Below are positions 50,107 through 58,884 of a stretch of DNA of 64,000 nucleotides, piece after piece. Under the pieces are notes generated by a model. That model saw only the letters and a program-made list of their open reading frames with translations, was not told the origin of the DNA and made no database searches. Position 1 is the first letter of the stretch; each line of letters opens with the position of its first letter. Origin of the DNA: Rhodococcus sp. 06-235-1A (GTDB taxonomy: Bacteria > Actinomycetota > Actinomycetes > Mycobacteriales > Mycobacteriaceae); the NCBI RefSeq assembly GCF_002258785.1, contig NZ_NOYI01000009.1, positions 310,001 to 374,000 on the forward strand, written 5' to 3'. The translations under genes and the position numbers were made by a program.

Positions 50107-50166
50107 ATAGTAGTTGACAACGCAATTAGTGGGTGTACTGTTCTTAGTAGTTGACGAAGCAACTAC
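50107..50166. promoter_or_regulatory. Two MarR sites TAGTTG-N6-CAA between divergent genes
   Basis: TAGTTG-N6-CAATTA at 50111-50128 and GTAGTTG-acgaag-CAACTAC at 50147-50166, 36 bp apart, between the MarR/pirin and the VOC/pirin transcription units. The first overlaps the MarR -10. Confidence 0.72.
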
Positions 50167-50187
50167 TTGACCTTGGAGGGTGGAGCG

Positions 50188-50706
50188 ATGACCAACGAAC
50201 TGACTGCCGAAGAGACACGCCGAGCGCAGGAACACGAAGAGCAGCGAGAACGTATTCGTGGGCAGTACCTGAAGCCGGCAGGCGAACGGCCGGCGTCGTC
50301 GGCTCGCGGCCTCCACCACACCGCGTTGGTCAGCAGCGACGTCGAGAAAACGGTTCGCTTCTACCAGGATCTGCTCGAGTTTCCTCTCACCGAGCTCATC
50401 GAGAACCGTGACTACCCGGGCTCCTCGCACTTCTTCTTCGATATCGGCAACAGCAACCTGTTGGCCTTCTTCGACTTTCCCGGACTGGACGTCGGACCGT
50501 ATGCAGAGGTGCTCGGCGGTCTCCACCACGTGGCGATCAGTGTCGAGCCCACCAGGTGGGAGCACCTGCGTACCAAGCTGATCGATGCCGGAATCGAACT
50601 GATCGAGCACAGCGAGGTCTCGCTGTACTTCCGCGACCCCGACGGTGCCCGACTGGAACTCATCGCCGATCCGCTCGGTGAGATGTACGGCTCGCACGTT
50701 CTCTGA
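50188..50706 (+). CDS. VOC-family protein
   Basis: 172 residues: ~40 charged N-terminal residues (EETRRAQEHEEQRERIRGQY), then a VOC domain with LHHTALVSSDVEKTVRFYQD, the metal-type His in GGLHHVAISVE, and a Glu in DPDGARLELIAD. Dioxygenase- or lyase-like. ATG at 50188 with GGAGGGTGGAG. It starts the plus-strand unit controlled by the divergent MarR; the second pirin gene follows after 33 nt. Confidence 0.88.
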   Translation: MTNELTAEETRRAQEHEEQRERIRGQYLKPAGERPASSARGLHHTALVSSDVEKTVRFYQDLLEFPLTELIENRDYPGSSHFFFDIGNSNLLAFFDFPGLDVGPYAEVLGGLHHVAISVEPTRWEHLRTKLIDAGIELIEHSEVSLYFRDPDGARLELIADPLGEMYGSHVL

Positions 50707-50739
50707 GAACCTACCTACTTCGAGATTCGAGGCAATGAC

Positions 50740-51462
50740 ATGACCTCTGCAGCAACCACACTCGACATCCGCCGGGCCGACGACCGATTCGAGACGAAGA
50801 TCGGTTGGCTCGACTCCAAGCACTCCTTCTCCTTCGGCAACCACTTCGATCGCGGCAACACCCACCACGGTGTCCTCATGGTCAACAACGACGACATCGT
50901 CACCCCAGGAATGGGATTCGATACGCACCCGCATCGCGACATGGAGATCGTCACCTGGGTTCTACAGGGATCACTGGTGCACCAGGACTCGATGGGCCAC
51001 TCTGGCGTCATCTACCCAGGACTCGCGCAGCGCATGAGTGCAGGTACGGGAATTCTGCATTCGGAGAAGAACGATTCGTGGAGACTCGGCGATACCGCAG
51101 GCTCGTATTCGGGCAAGCACGGCGATCCTGTTCGGTTCGTCCAGATGTGGGTCGTACCCGATGAGCAGGGCATCACGCCGGGCTACGAGCAGCTGGAAAT
51201 CGACAACGAATTACTCAGTGGCGGTTTGGTTCCCGTTGCTTCCGGCATGGCCGACCACGCCGATCATGCAGCCATCCGCATCAAGAACAAGTACGCGGCC
51301 ATGCACGTGGCGCGCTTGCAGGCCGGGCAGGCCCCCGTCGAGGTGCCTGACGCGCCGTTCGTGCACATCTTCGTGGCGGAGGGTGAGGCGATGCTCGAGG
51401 GCGTTGGACTATTGGGCGAGGGCGACGCCTTCGTGTCAGCGGAGGCGGCGGTCAGAAGCTGA
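50740..51462 (+). pseudogene. Second pirin gene, frameshifted near its 3' end
   Basis: The frame gives 240 residues with intact cupin motif GFDTHPHRDMEIVTWVLQGS and RMSAGTGILHSEK, but ends prematurely after VSAEAAVRS. In another frame the missing pirin tail continues (SGGGGQKLSTATGAEVIVWE then MHA) to a stop at 51521. The break lies near 51439-51445, in a GC-rich GGCGGCGG run. This is a one-base deletion, a sequencing error, or a real frameshift. The cupin core is complete, so it may still fold. Confidence 0.8.
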
Positions 51463-51517
51463 GCACCGCCACCGGAGCCGAAGTGATCGTGTGGGAGATG
51501 CACGCAGCCATTGCCGG

Positions 51518-53083
51518 CTAATCGGTCTCTCGATGCGGGCGGAACGAATGCTCCTCGTGATCGAGTTCGTGCTCGAGGCTGCGCATGCTGTTGTCCGGCA
51601 GCCGTCCGGCGTCTCGCCAGCACAGCAGTTCCTCGCGCTCGACGTCGAGGATGCGGCGACGCGTAGTCATCGCAGCAGTCTGCTCGGGTGAGATGACCGC
51701 GTCGCCGATCTCGGACTCGTCGAGGTGATCCAGGCGGCGATGGTAGCGGTCGATACGGTGCTTCAACTCGCGACGCAGTATCTCCCGCCCCTCGTCGTCC
51801 AGGTTCTCCTCGTCCGCAATTCGGTCCAGCTGTGACAGAGCAGCTTTCGTCGAACCCTCGCGTGCCTCGTTGCGCAGACGCGCCTCTGCTGCGGGGTCCG
51901 CGACGACGTTCAGCTTTCGCACCAGTGGAGCGAATGTCAGCCCTTGACCTATCACCGTCACCAGCACGACGAGAAATGCACAGAACAGCAGCAGATCTCG
52001 GCTCTCGAACGGTTCGCCCGAGTCGATGGTCAGCGGCAACGTGAAGACGGCGGCGACGGTGATGACTCCGCGAGTACCAGCCCAACTCATCACCACCGCC
52101 TCGCGGGCGGACAGCCCCGTGGTCAGCAACCACAGCGGACGCAGCAGCAGGACGCCGGCGAGCGTGACCGTGACTGCGAGGGCGATGGTCGTCCCCGAGT
52201 AGGCCGACAGGCCGCCCACCACGGTGGGCAACTGCTCGCCGATCAACAGAAACACGAAGCCCTCCAGCAGCAGATCTATCAGCCGCCACACTGCGCTGGT
52301 CTGCAGGCGGCTGGCTCCGGAGATGGCGTGGCGAGTGTGATGCCCGATCACCAGTGCCGCAACCACGACGGCCAGAACTCCCGACGCATGGACTTCTTCT
52401 GCCGCCAGATAAGCAACGAACGGCGTCGCCAGCGACACGATGTTGAGCAGCAAAGAATCGTGAATGTATCGCTGCACCAGTCGGATCAGCAGGGCGACGA
52501 CCAATCCGACGATGATGCCGCCGACTGCGGCCAACACGAACAGTCCGCCGGCGTGAGCGAACGTCATGTCCTGGCTGGAGATGGCGGCGATAGCCACGGT
52601 CAGCATCGTCAGCGCGGTGGCGTCGTTCAGCAATCCCTCTCCTTCGATGAGGGTCACCAGCTTCGGTGGAATGCCGGCGCGTCGACCGACCGCGAGTGCG
52701 GCCACCGGGTCGGGCGGTGCCACGGCGGCACCGAGCGCCATACCAGCGGCCAGCGTGATGCCCGGAACGAGCAACCACAGACCGACGCCGACGAGGGCAG
52801 CTGTCGCCACCACGAGGGCGACCGACAAACTCAGGATCGTCCACACGTTGCGGCGGATGGCGATCAGTGACGAGTTCAGGGCAGCGCTGTAGAGCAGCGG
52901 CGGGATCACCAGGGTCAGAACGACTTCGGGGTCGAGGACGATGTCGGGCAACGCCGACGCCGAGACGGCCAGGCCGGCCAAGGTCAGCAACGCTGCCGCG
53001 GGCAGCGTTGTCTTCTTCGAGATCACCTGCGCGGCGACGATCAGACCTGTGGCAGCCAGGACCAGGGCGAGAGTTTCTATCAC
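51518..53083 (-). CDS. CPA1-type Na+/H+ antiporter
   Basis: 521 residues: about twelve helices with the ND motif EGEGLLNDATALTMLT and AVAPPDPVAALAVGR, typical of NhaP/CPA1. Residues ~410-521 form a charged cytosolic tail (AALSQLDRIADEENLDDEGR). Exports Na+ (or K+) in exchange for H+. Start GTG at 53083. Convergent with the second pirin; its stop is at 51518. Confidence 0.92.
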   Translation of the reverse strand: MIETLALVLAATGLIVAAQVISKKTTLPAAALLTLAGLAVSASALPDIVLDPEVVLTLVIPPLLYSAALNSSLIAIRRNVWTILSLSVALVVATAALVGVGLWLLVPGITLAAGMALGAAVAPPDPVAALAVGRRAGIPPKLVTLIEGEGLLNDATALTMLTVAIAAISSQDMTFAHAGGLFVLAAVGGIIVGLVVALLIRLVQRYIHDSLLLNIVSLATPFVAYLAAEEVHASGVLAVVVAALVIGHHTRHAISGASRLQTSAVWRLIDLLLEGFVFLLIGEQLPTVVGGLSAYSGTTIALAVTVTLAGVLLLRPLWLLTTGLSAREAVVMSWAGTRGVITVAAVFTLPLTIDSGEPFESRDLLLFCAFLVVLVTVIGQGLTFAPLVRKLNVVADPAAEARLRNEAREGSTKAALSQLDRIADEENLDDEGREILRRELKHRIDRYHRRLDHLDESEIGDAVISPEQTAAMTTRRRILDVEREELLCWRDAGRLPDNSMRSLEHELDHEEHSFRPHRETD

Positions 53084-53115
53084 CCGGCTGTATTCCCGCA
53101 GGTCAGAGGTTCAAA

Positions 53116-53919
53116 CTATCTCTTCAGCCCGAACATCTTCGCGATCGTCTTCTCCATGAACGTCGCCGGCAGCAACCGTCGCGCCAGGAACACGACCGGT
53201 GCGTTGCTTCCTCTGGCGTACAAGGGTTTCGGCTTGTCGGCCTCGATGGCCTTCAGTACTACCTCGGCGACGTCCTCGGCGGAGATGCCGGTTCCCTCCT
53301 TGCGATCCAGGGACGAGATCGCTGTGTGGAAATCGTCTCGGTGGACCGAGTCCGCGGCGATGTACTTTGTACGGCGTTCGCTGATTCCGGTGTTGATCGA
53401 TCCCGGCTCGACGGTGGTCATCCACACGCCGAAGGGAGAGAGTTCCAGACGCGCCGCGTCGGAGAAGCCCTTGATCGCAGCCTTCGTCGATGCGTAGGAC
53501 GAGCGATAGGCGAGGGGGAAGCTGGCCAGCATCGACCCGACCATCACGATGCGGCCGTAACCCCGCTCGCGCATACCAGGAATAACGTTCTGCGACAGCG
53601 TCACTGCGCCGAACACGTTCAATTGGAAGAGTCGTTCGATGGCGTCGGTCGGCAGTTCCTCGAAGGGTCCCGACTGGCTCTCGCCTGCGTTGTTGACCAG
53701 AACATCGACGGCGCCCAGCTCCGCGACGAACGTGCCGATCGACTCGCTGTCGGTCAGGTCGAGGGCTCGATATTCGACGCCCGGCGCCCGTTGCGCGTCG
53801 GTCATCGAATCCGGGTTTCGGGAGGTGCCGATCACCCGGTAGCCGCGGGCGACCAGCGCCGACGCGACGGCCCGTCCGATGCCCGACGACGCCCCGGTGA
53901 CCACTGCAGTGCGATTCAT
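53116..53919 (-). CDS. Short-chain dehydrogenase/reductase
   Basis: 267 residues: TGASSGIG cofactor motif, NNAG, and the Ser-Tyr-Lys triad in GSMLASFPLAYRSSYASTKA. Classical SDR. ATG at 53919 with TACCAT ending 6 nt upstream, so probably leaderless. Divergent from the ABC exporter genes. Confidence 0.93.
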   Translation of the reverse strand: MNRTAVVTGASSGIGRAVASALVARGYRVIGTSRNPDSMTDAQRAPGVEYRALDLTDSESIGTFVAELGAVDVLVNNAGESQSGPFEELPTDAIERLFQLNVFGAVTLSQNVIPGMRERGYGRIVMVGSMLASFPLAYRSSYASTKAAIKGFSDAARLELSPFGVWMTTVEPGSINTGISERRTKYIAADSVHRDDFHTAISSLDRKEGTGISAEDVAEVVLKAIEADKPKPLYARGSNAPVVFLARRLLPATFMEKTIAKMFGLKR

Positions 53920-53925
53920 GCCCGA

Positions 53926-53983
53926 ATGGTACCGGTGCGTTCGGCCGGCACCGCATGACGAAACCGCTCATACCGGCTAGTCT
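53926..53983. promoter_or_regulatory. Divergent leaderless promoters (SDR and ABC exporter)
   Basis: TACCAT (53931-53926, minus) ends 6 nt before the SDR ATG; TAGTCT (53978-53983, plus) ends 7 nt before the ABC gene GTG at 53991. Both spacings place the transcript start at the start codon. Confidence 0.6.
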
Positions 53984-53990
53984 GTTACCT

Positions 53991-54755
53991 GTGCAAACGA
54001 ACTCCGCCGCCCTGCTGCTCGAGCACCTGTGCATGGCCTTCGGACCCAAGCCTGCGGTCGACGATCTGTCGCTGATGGTTCCGCCCGGTTCGATGTTCGG
54101 GTTGGTCGGGCCCAACGGTGCAGGCAAGACGACATCGCTCTCCATGGCAGTGGGCCTGCTGAGACCGCAATACGGGCGGAGTCTGGTATTCGGCCGAGAC
54201 GTCTGGGCCGATCCGACCGCGGCGAAAGAACTGCTCGGCGTGCTGCCCGACGGACTGACCTTGCCCTCCCAGTTCACCGGCCACGAGCTCCTGACCTACA
54301 TCGGTCGACTGCGCGCGATGCCGGAGGACGTCATCGCGCAGCGTCGAGACGAGCTGCTGGACGCACTGGACCTCACCGACGCGGGCGGAACAGTCATCGC
54401 CGACTACTCCGCGGGAATGACGAAGAAAATCGGGCTGGCCTCGGCGTTGCTGCACGGGCCCCGATTGCTGGTGCTGGACGAGCCTTTCGAGGCGGTCGAC
54501 CCCATCTCCTCCACCACGATTCGAACCATCCTCGTCCAGTTCGTCCGCTCCGGTGGGTCGGTGATTCTGTCGAGCCACGTCATGGCGCTCGTCGAGCAAC
54601 TGTGCACGCACGTCGGCGTCATCACCGGAGGCCGAGTGGTGGCGGCCGGAACCGTCGACGAGGTCCGCGGCGGCGGCACCTTGGACGATGCCTTCGTCCG
54701 CCTCGTCGGCACTCGCGATCAGAACCCGGACGGCCTGTCCTGGATGCGCTCGTGA
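53991..54755 (+). CDS. ABC exporter ATPase
   Basis: 254 residues: Walker A GLVGPNGAGKTTSLSM, Q-loop region, signature DYSAGMTKKIG, Walker B LLVLDEPFEAVDP, and switch His in ILSSHVMALVEQLC. Start GTG at 53991 is favoured by the -10 box spacing; an ATG at 53955 in frame is the alternative. Its stop overlaps the permease start. ABC-2-like exporter of unknown cargo. Confidence 0.9.
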   Translation: MQTNSAALLLEHLCMAFGPKPAVDDLSLMVPPGSMFGLVGPNGAGKTTSLSMAVGLLRPQYGRSLVFGRDVWADPTAAKELLGVLPDGLTLPSQFTGHELLTYIGRLRAMPEDVIAQRRDELLDALDLTDAGGTVIADYSAGMTKKIGLASALLHGPRLLVLDEPFEAVDPISSTTIRTILVQFVRSGGSVILSSHVMALVEQLCTHVGVITGGRVVAAGTVDEVRGGGTLDDAFVRLVGTRDQNPDGLSWMRS

Positions 54756-56335
54756 TGTCTGTCGGCCGCACGGTCCTGCAGATGCGAATCACGCTCTACT
54801 GCAGGCAGTTCAAGGGTGGCCAAGCAGTCATCAAGACCGTGTTCGGATTGCTGGGGCTGGCCTTCGCGGTTCTCGCATGCGTGATGGCGGCTCGAACCGA
54901 CGCGTCGCAGGTACTGGTGGGCGGCACCGCGAGCCTCGGGCTGACCCTGACCGGCCTGAGTTGGGTGCTGTTCCCGGTGCTGTCGGGGATCTCCGACGAC
55001 AACATCCAGCCTCGCCACTTCCAACTGCTGTCCGTCGATCCCGCGCGACTGGCCCGTGCGCTGCTGACCACGTCGGTGGTCGGCATATTGGTTCCACTGA
55101 CGATCGTCGCGACAGCGTCCATTCCGATCTACGCTCTGTCCCACTCGGTCGCAGCACTGCCTCTGGCTCTGGTGGCCTGGCCTGCGACCGTCGTGCTCTT
55201 CGTGACGTTGTCGAGGGTGGTGACGCTGGCGATGTCGCAACTACTCAAGAGTCGACGCAGCCGTGAGTTCGCGTTGCTGGCGTTCGGAGCCATCTTCGGT
55301 GGTCTGTACTTCCTGCAATTCCCCATCACCCAGAATCTCGATCGAGTGCTGTCGGGTGAGGTGACATGGCCGCTCACGCTGGCTCATTCGATTCCCTTCA
55401 GCTGGGGGATTACCGGCGTCGACGCTGTGCTCGACGGCAATTGGCTGCTGGCGATCGGCGCGGTGGTGGGATTGTTGGTGCTGGACGTCGCACTGGTGTG
55501 GGCCTGGCAGCGCCTGGTTCTGCGCCACTTCGAGGGACGGGTCTCGACGTCGTCTGGATCGACCCGTAAGCAGACGGCAGCGATGGGTCGCGACGGAGCA
55601 ACAGGGTGGCGAGCAACGCGGGTCGGCGCGGTGGTGACCCGGGAGCTGACCCTGTGGCGCGGTGACATGCGTCGTCGAAGTCAGCTGCTGTCGGTCCTGA
55701 TCTTCGCCGTGCTGGCTGGTATCGGCCCGTTGGTGACCGACTCGATTCCGTTCACGGCCGCCTGGGGCGCGTGGATCGTGATCGTCATGGCGATGGGTGC
55801 GGGATCGAATTCCTACGGTCTCGACGGTGGTTCGATGTGGCACCTGGTGATGATTCCGCAGGCCCTCCCTGACGACATCCGTGGTCGGCAGATCGCCTGG
55901 TTGCTGATCGCAGCCCCCTTCGCGATCGTGCCGGTCGTGGTGGTTCGAGTATTCGGCGACCTCGGGCTCGATCGACTGGAGATCCCTATCGCGTTGACGA
56001 TATCGATGCTCGGAGTCAGCGCCGGTCTGACCGCCGTGAACTCCGTGCGAGGTGCCTACCCGGTGCCCGAAGCTACGAAGTCCTTTTCGATGAACACGCG
56101 TGGATCGTTCACCGGCAATGCATTCGGATTCCTCATCCTCGGGATAGTGGTCCTGGCCGTGTCGGTCGTGCCCGCACTGCTGCTCGCACTGCTCCTTCCG
56201 GGAGCGTGGGCGTATCTCTCGATTCCGGTGGCCGTAGCGATCGGCTGGCTGGGGATGTGGTGGGGCGCACGGATCGCAGTCGGCGCTCTGGTTCGTGACT
56301 CCGACAGAATCCTGAACTCGGTGATCTCACGGTAG
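54755..56335 (+). CDS. ABC exporter permease
   Basis: 526 residues with about twelve hydrophobic segments in two halves (helices ~20-200 and ~290-520). ABC-2-type with no extracellular domain motif recognised. ATG at 54755 (TGATG overlap with the ATPase stop; GTG at 54752 in frame is also possible). Pairs with the ATPase. Its stop overlaps the convergent acetyltransferase by 9 nt. Confidence 0.85.
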   Translation: MSVGRTVLQMRITLYCRQFKGGQAVIKTVFGLLGLAFAVLACVMAARTDASQVLVGGTASLGLTLTGLSWVLFPVLSGISDDNIQPRHFQLLSVDPARLARALLTTSVVGILVPLTIVATASIPIYALSHSVAALPLALVAWPATVVLFVTLSRVVTLAMSQLLKSRRSREFALLAFGAIFGGLYFLQFPITQNLDRVLSGEVTWPLTLAHSIPFSWGITGVDAVLDGNWLLAIGAVVGLLVLDVALVWAWQRLVLRHFEGRVSTSSGSTRKQTAAMGRDGATGWRATRVGAVVTRELTLWRGDMRRRSQLLSVLIFAVLAGIGPLVTDSIPFTAAWGAWIVIVMAMGAGSNSYGLDGGSMWHLVMIPQALPDDIRGRQIAWLLIAAPFAIVPVVVVRVFGDLGLDRLEIPIALTISMLGVSAGLTAVNSVRGAYPVPEATKSFSMNTRGSFTGNAFGFLILGIVVLAVSVVPALLLALLLPGAWAYLSIPVAVAIGWLGMWWGARIAVGALVRDSDRILNSVISR

Positions 56336-56887
56336 TGCGCGGATTGCCCGACAAGGGTTACCCGCAGCGAAGGTGTGCGACGGTACGTCGCGGGTGACGA
56401 CACTCCCGGCTCCGATCACCGAGTTCTCGCCGACGGTCACTCCCGGGCAGACGATGACCCCGGCACCCAGCCAGACATTGTTCCCGATGGTGATGGGAAG
56501 AGCACTCTCCCAGCGTGTTCGGCGCGCCTCGTGATCTTCCATGGGGTGCAGCGCCGTCAGTAGCTGTGCCCGTGGTCCGATCGATACATCGTCGCCGATG
56601 GTGATGGGCGCGCAGTCCAACAGGATTGCGTCGTAGTTCAGGAAAGTATTCGATCCGATGGAAATGTATGTGCCGTAATCGCATTGGAACCTGGGCATGA
56701 TCCACGAATCCGATCCGAAGGATCCGAGCAACTCGCCGAGAATTTCGCGTCGTTCGTCGTTCTGATCCGCCTCGGTTGCATTGAATCGGTCCAGCAGCTT
56801 CCCGCACGACACCCGGGACGCAACCAGGTCGGGATCACTGTCTCGATAGAGCTCGCCGCGCAGCATACGATCCCGATTCTCGCCCAT
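56327..56887 (-). CDS. Maltose/galactoside-type hexapeptide acetyltransferase
   Basis: 186 residues with left-handed beta-helix repeats (PITIGDDVSIGPRAQLLTAL, PITIGNNVWLGAGVIVCPGV, TVGENSVIGAGSVVTRDVPS) and the catalytic His in TALHPMEDHEARR. O-acetylates a sugar. ATG at 56887, 10 nt after the GNAT gene on the same strand. Confidence 0.92.
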   Translation of the reverse strand: MGENRDRMLRGELYRDSDPDLVASRVSCGKLLDRFNATEADQNDERREILGELLGSFGSDSWIMPRFQCDYGTYISIGSNTFLNYDAILLDCAPITIGDDVSIGPRAQLLTALHPMEDHEARRTRWESALPITIGNNVWLGAGVIVCPGVTVGENSVIGAGSVVTRDVPSHTFAAGNPCRAIRALP

Positions 56888-56897
56888 GGATGACAGG

Positions 56898-57404
56898 CTA
56901 CCGGTCGGTCGACTTCTCGAAGAGGGTGACGCTGAACAGTGAACTGCCATCGGCGAAATCGCGCCGACCGACGTACCGAAACCCCTGCCGTAGGTAGTAG
57001 CTGCGCAGATCGATGTTGGTCTCGGCGCAGTCCAGACGTAGCAGGGCTCGCCCTTCCTGCCGGGTCCGTTGCGATGCCCACTCGAGCATCGACGTGCCCA
57101 GTCCCGTTCCGGATTCGCTTCTGTCGATGACCAATCCGTGCACATAGCCCGCGGCTTCTCCCTGTTTCGGCCAGATCGCGGGGTCGGCCCAGATCAATCG
57201 CAACGCCCCTACGATCGGGCCACCGGGGTGGCGTCGAGCGATGTAGAACTCCCCTGCGTCTATCTGGGCAGCAACAGTCGACAGAGGTACCTCGCGCGGT
57301 GTCCACTGATTGATTCGCCGAGCGGCCAACCAGTCCTCGGCGGCAAGCCGGAGGCCGAGTATCGTTGCAGCGTCGGCGGCAGATGCGAGTTCTACGGTGA
57401 GCAC
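56898..57404 (-). CDS. GNAT-family N-acetyltransferase
   Basis: 168 residues: YVHGLVIDRSESGTGLGTSM with the acetyl-CoA loop (GTGLGTS) and YYLRQGFRYVGRRDF. GTG at 57404; TACCAT at 57416-57411 ends 6 nt before it, implying a leaderless mRNA. First of an operon with the hexapeptide acetyltransferase. Confidence 0.87.
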   Translation of the reverse strand: MLTVELASAADAATILGLRLAAEDWLAARRINQWTPREVPLSTVAAQIDAGEFYIARRHPGGPIVGALRLIWADPAIWPKQGEAAGYVHGLVIDRSESGTGLGTSMLEWASQRTRQEGRALLRLDCAETNIDLRSYYLRQGFRYVGRRDFADGSSLFSVTLFEKSTDR

Positions 57405-57410
57405 GGTGCC

Positions 57411-57416
57411 ATGGTA
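57411..57416 (-). promoter_or_regulatory. -10 box of the GNAT gene (leaderless)
   Basis: TACCAT on the minus strand, 6 nt from the GTG at 57404. Confidence 0.5.
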
Positions 57417-57433
57417 CGGAGGTGGCGAGTCCT

Positions 57434-58387
57434 GTGGTGAACGTGCTTGTGGTCGAGAGCGGTTCGGACAGAAAGTCTTTGCCCGCAATCGATGGAGTGG
57501 ACTTCCGAAGCTGCGCGATGGATGAACTCGCCGGTGCGGTCTCGTGGGCCGAGGTGCTGCTGTTCCGGACGTTCGAGTCCGCCGATCTGCGGGACGTCTG
57601 GCGCAATGCCGAGAACCTTCGCTGGATCCACGCGTCGAGCGCAGGCGTCGATCGCCTGCTCGATCCCGTTCTGCGCGAGGGTCCGTGGCTGCTGACCAAC
57701 TCCGGCGGAATTCTCGACCGGGCAATTGCCGAGTACGTCGCAGCCGGCATTCTGGCGTCGGTCAAGAAGTTGCCCCAGGCGCTCCGACGCCAGCGCGAGC
57801 GGGTCTGGGAGCATCGGGGCACCAACGGAATCCAGGGTCGGCACGCTCTTGTCGTCGGACCGGGCTCGATCGGACGGGAAATCGCCCGAGTGCTGGGCGC
57901 ACTCGGCATGCGCGTCGATGCGTCGGCAACGTCCCGACGTCCGGGGGATGCGGAGTTCGGGCAGATCCTGGATGTCCACGAATTGCCCTCGTATGCAGGT
58001 GAATACGACGTGATCGTACTGGCTGCGCCGCTGACCGACAGAACTCGAGGTCTCGTCGACATCGAGGTGCTCGACGCTATGCGTCCCGATGCAGGACTGG
58101 TCAATATCGCTCGCGGTCCCGTCGTCGACGAAGCAGCGCTGTCCGGGGCCCTGGCCTCGGGCGCGATCGGGTGGGCGGTGCTCGATGTGTTCGAGGTCGA
58201 ACCGCTACCCGAAACGAGTCCGCTGTGGGATCTGGACAACGTCATCCTGACCGCGCATCTCGCAGGCGACGCCGACGACTTCGCCGAGCGCCTGTGGCAG
58301 TTGTTCGAGGACAACCTGGGTCGATATCTGACCGGCTCGCCGCTGGCCAACGTGGTGGACAAACAGGCGGGATACGTTCGCCGGTAG
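57434..58387 (+). CDS. D-2-hydroxyacid dehydrogenase family protein
   Basis: 317 residues. Rossmann motif GPGSIGREIARVLGALGMRV and catalytic Arg (VNIARGPVVDEAAL), Glu (LDVFEVEPLPETSPLW) and His (VILTAHLAG). All three catalytic residues are present. Start GTG at 57434 with GGAGGTGG at 8 nt upstream; GTG at 57422 would put that site inside the gene. Divergent from the GNAT gene. Confidence 0.9.
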   Translation: MVNVLVVESGSDRKSLPAIDGVDFRSCAMDELAGAVSWAEVLLFRTFESADLRDVWRNAENLRWIHASSAGVDRLLDPVLREGPWLLTNSGGILDRAIAEYVAAGILASVKKLPQALRRQRERVWEHRGTNGIQGRHALVVGPGSIGREIARVLGALGMRVDASATSRRPGDAEFGQILDVHELPSYAGEYDVIVLAAPLTDRTRGLVDIEVLDAMRPDAGLVNIARGPVVDEAALSGALASGAIGWAVLDVFEVEPLPETSPLWDLDNVILTAHLAGDADDFAERLWQLFEDNLGRYLTGSPLANVVDKQAGYVRR

Positions 58388-58428
58388 GCCGATGCAGCAA
58401 AGTGTGTGTAACACGCCGTAGCGTGTAC

Positions 58429-58434
58429 TAGGGT
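58429..58434 (+). promoter_or_regulatory. -10 box of the SRPBCC gene (leaderless)
   Basis: TAGGGT, 6 nt from the GTG at 58441. Confidence 0.45.
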
Positions 58435-58440
58435 GCACGA

Positions 58441-58884
58441 GTGCGTGAAATCAATCGTTCGGCCGTGGCATCGACCAGTCGCGACGCGGCGTTCGCCTAC
58501 ATGGACGACTTCAGGAATGTCCCGCAGTGGATGTTCGGCATCACCCGTTTCGAGCCGACGAGCGAGGTCACTTCAGGGCTCGGTGCCAGGTACGACGCGA
58601 CGATGCAGATCGGTCCGAAGGCCCTCACCTCCGTTGTGCACGTCACCGAATGGGTCCAGAACGAGAGGCTCACGCTCGAATCGGTCGAGGGCCTGTCCAA
58701 CTCGTCCACGTGGTCGTTCTCCGATACCGCAGACGGCGGTACTCGTCTGGATGTGGTGTTCCGCTACAGCCTGCCCGGCGGCATCGCAGGCAAGGTGCTC
58801 GCCGCTGTAGTCGAACCCGTTGTGGGTCAGGCGATCAAGCACACGGAGTCGACGCTGCGCTCACGCCTGGAAGCCGCCGGCTAG
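58441..58884 (+). CDS. SRPBCC-fold protein
   Basis: 147 residues of the START/SRPBCC ligand-binding fold: REINRSAVASTSRDAAFAYM, DDFRNVPQWMFGITRFEP, TSTWSFSDTADGGTRLD-like beta strands and a long C-terminal helix. GTG at 58441 is preceded by TAGGGT (58429-58434) 6 nt upstream, so probably leaderless. Ligand unknown. Confidence 0.85.
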   Translation: MREINRSAVASTSRDAAFAYMDDFRNVPQWMFGITRFEPTSEVTSGLGARYDATMQIGPKALTSVVHVTEWVQNERLTLESVEGLSNSSTWSFSDTADGGTRLDVVFRYSLPGGIAGKVLAAVVEPVVGQAIKHTESTLRSRLEAAG

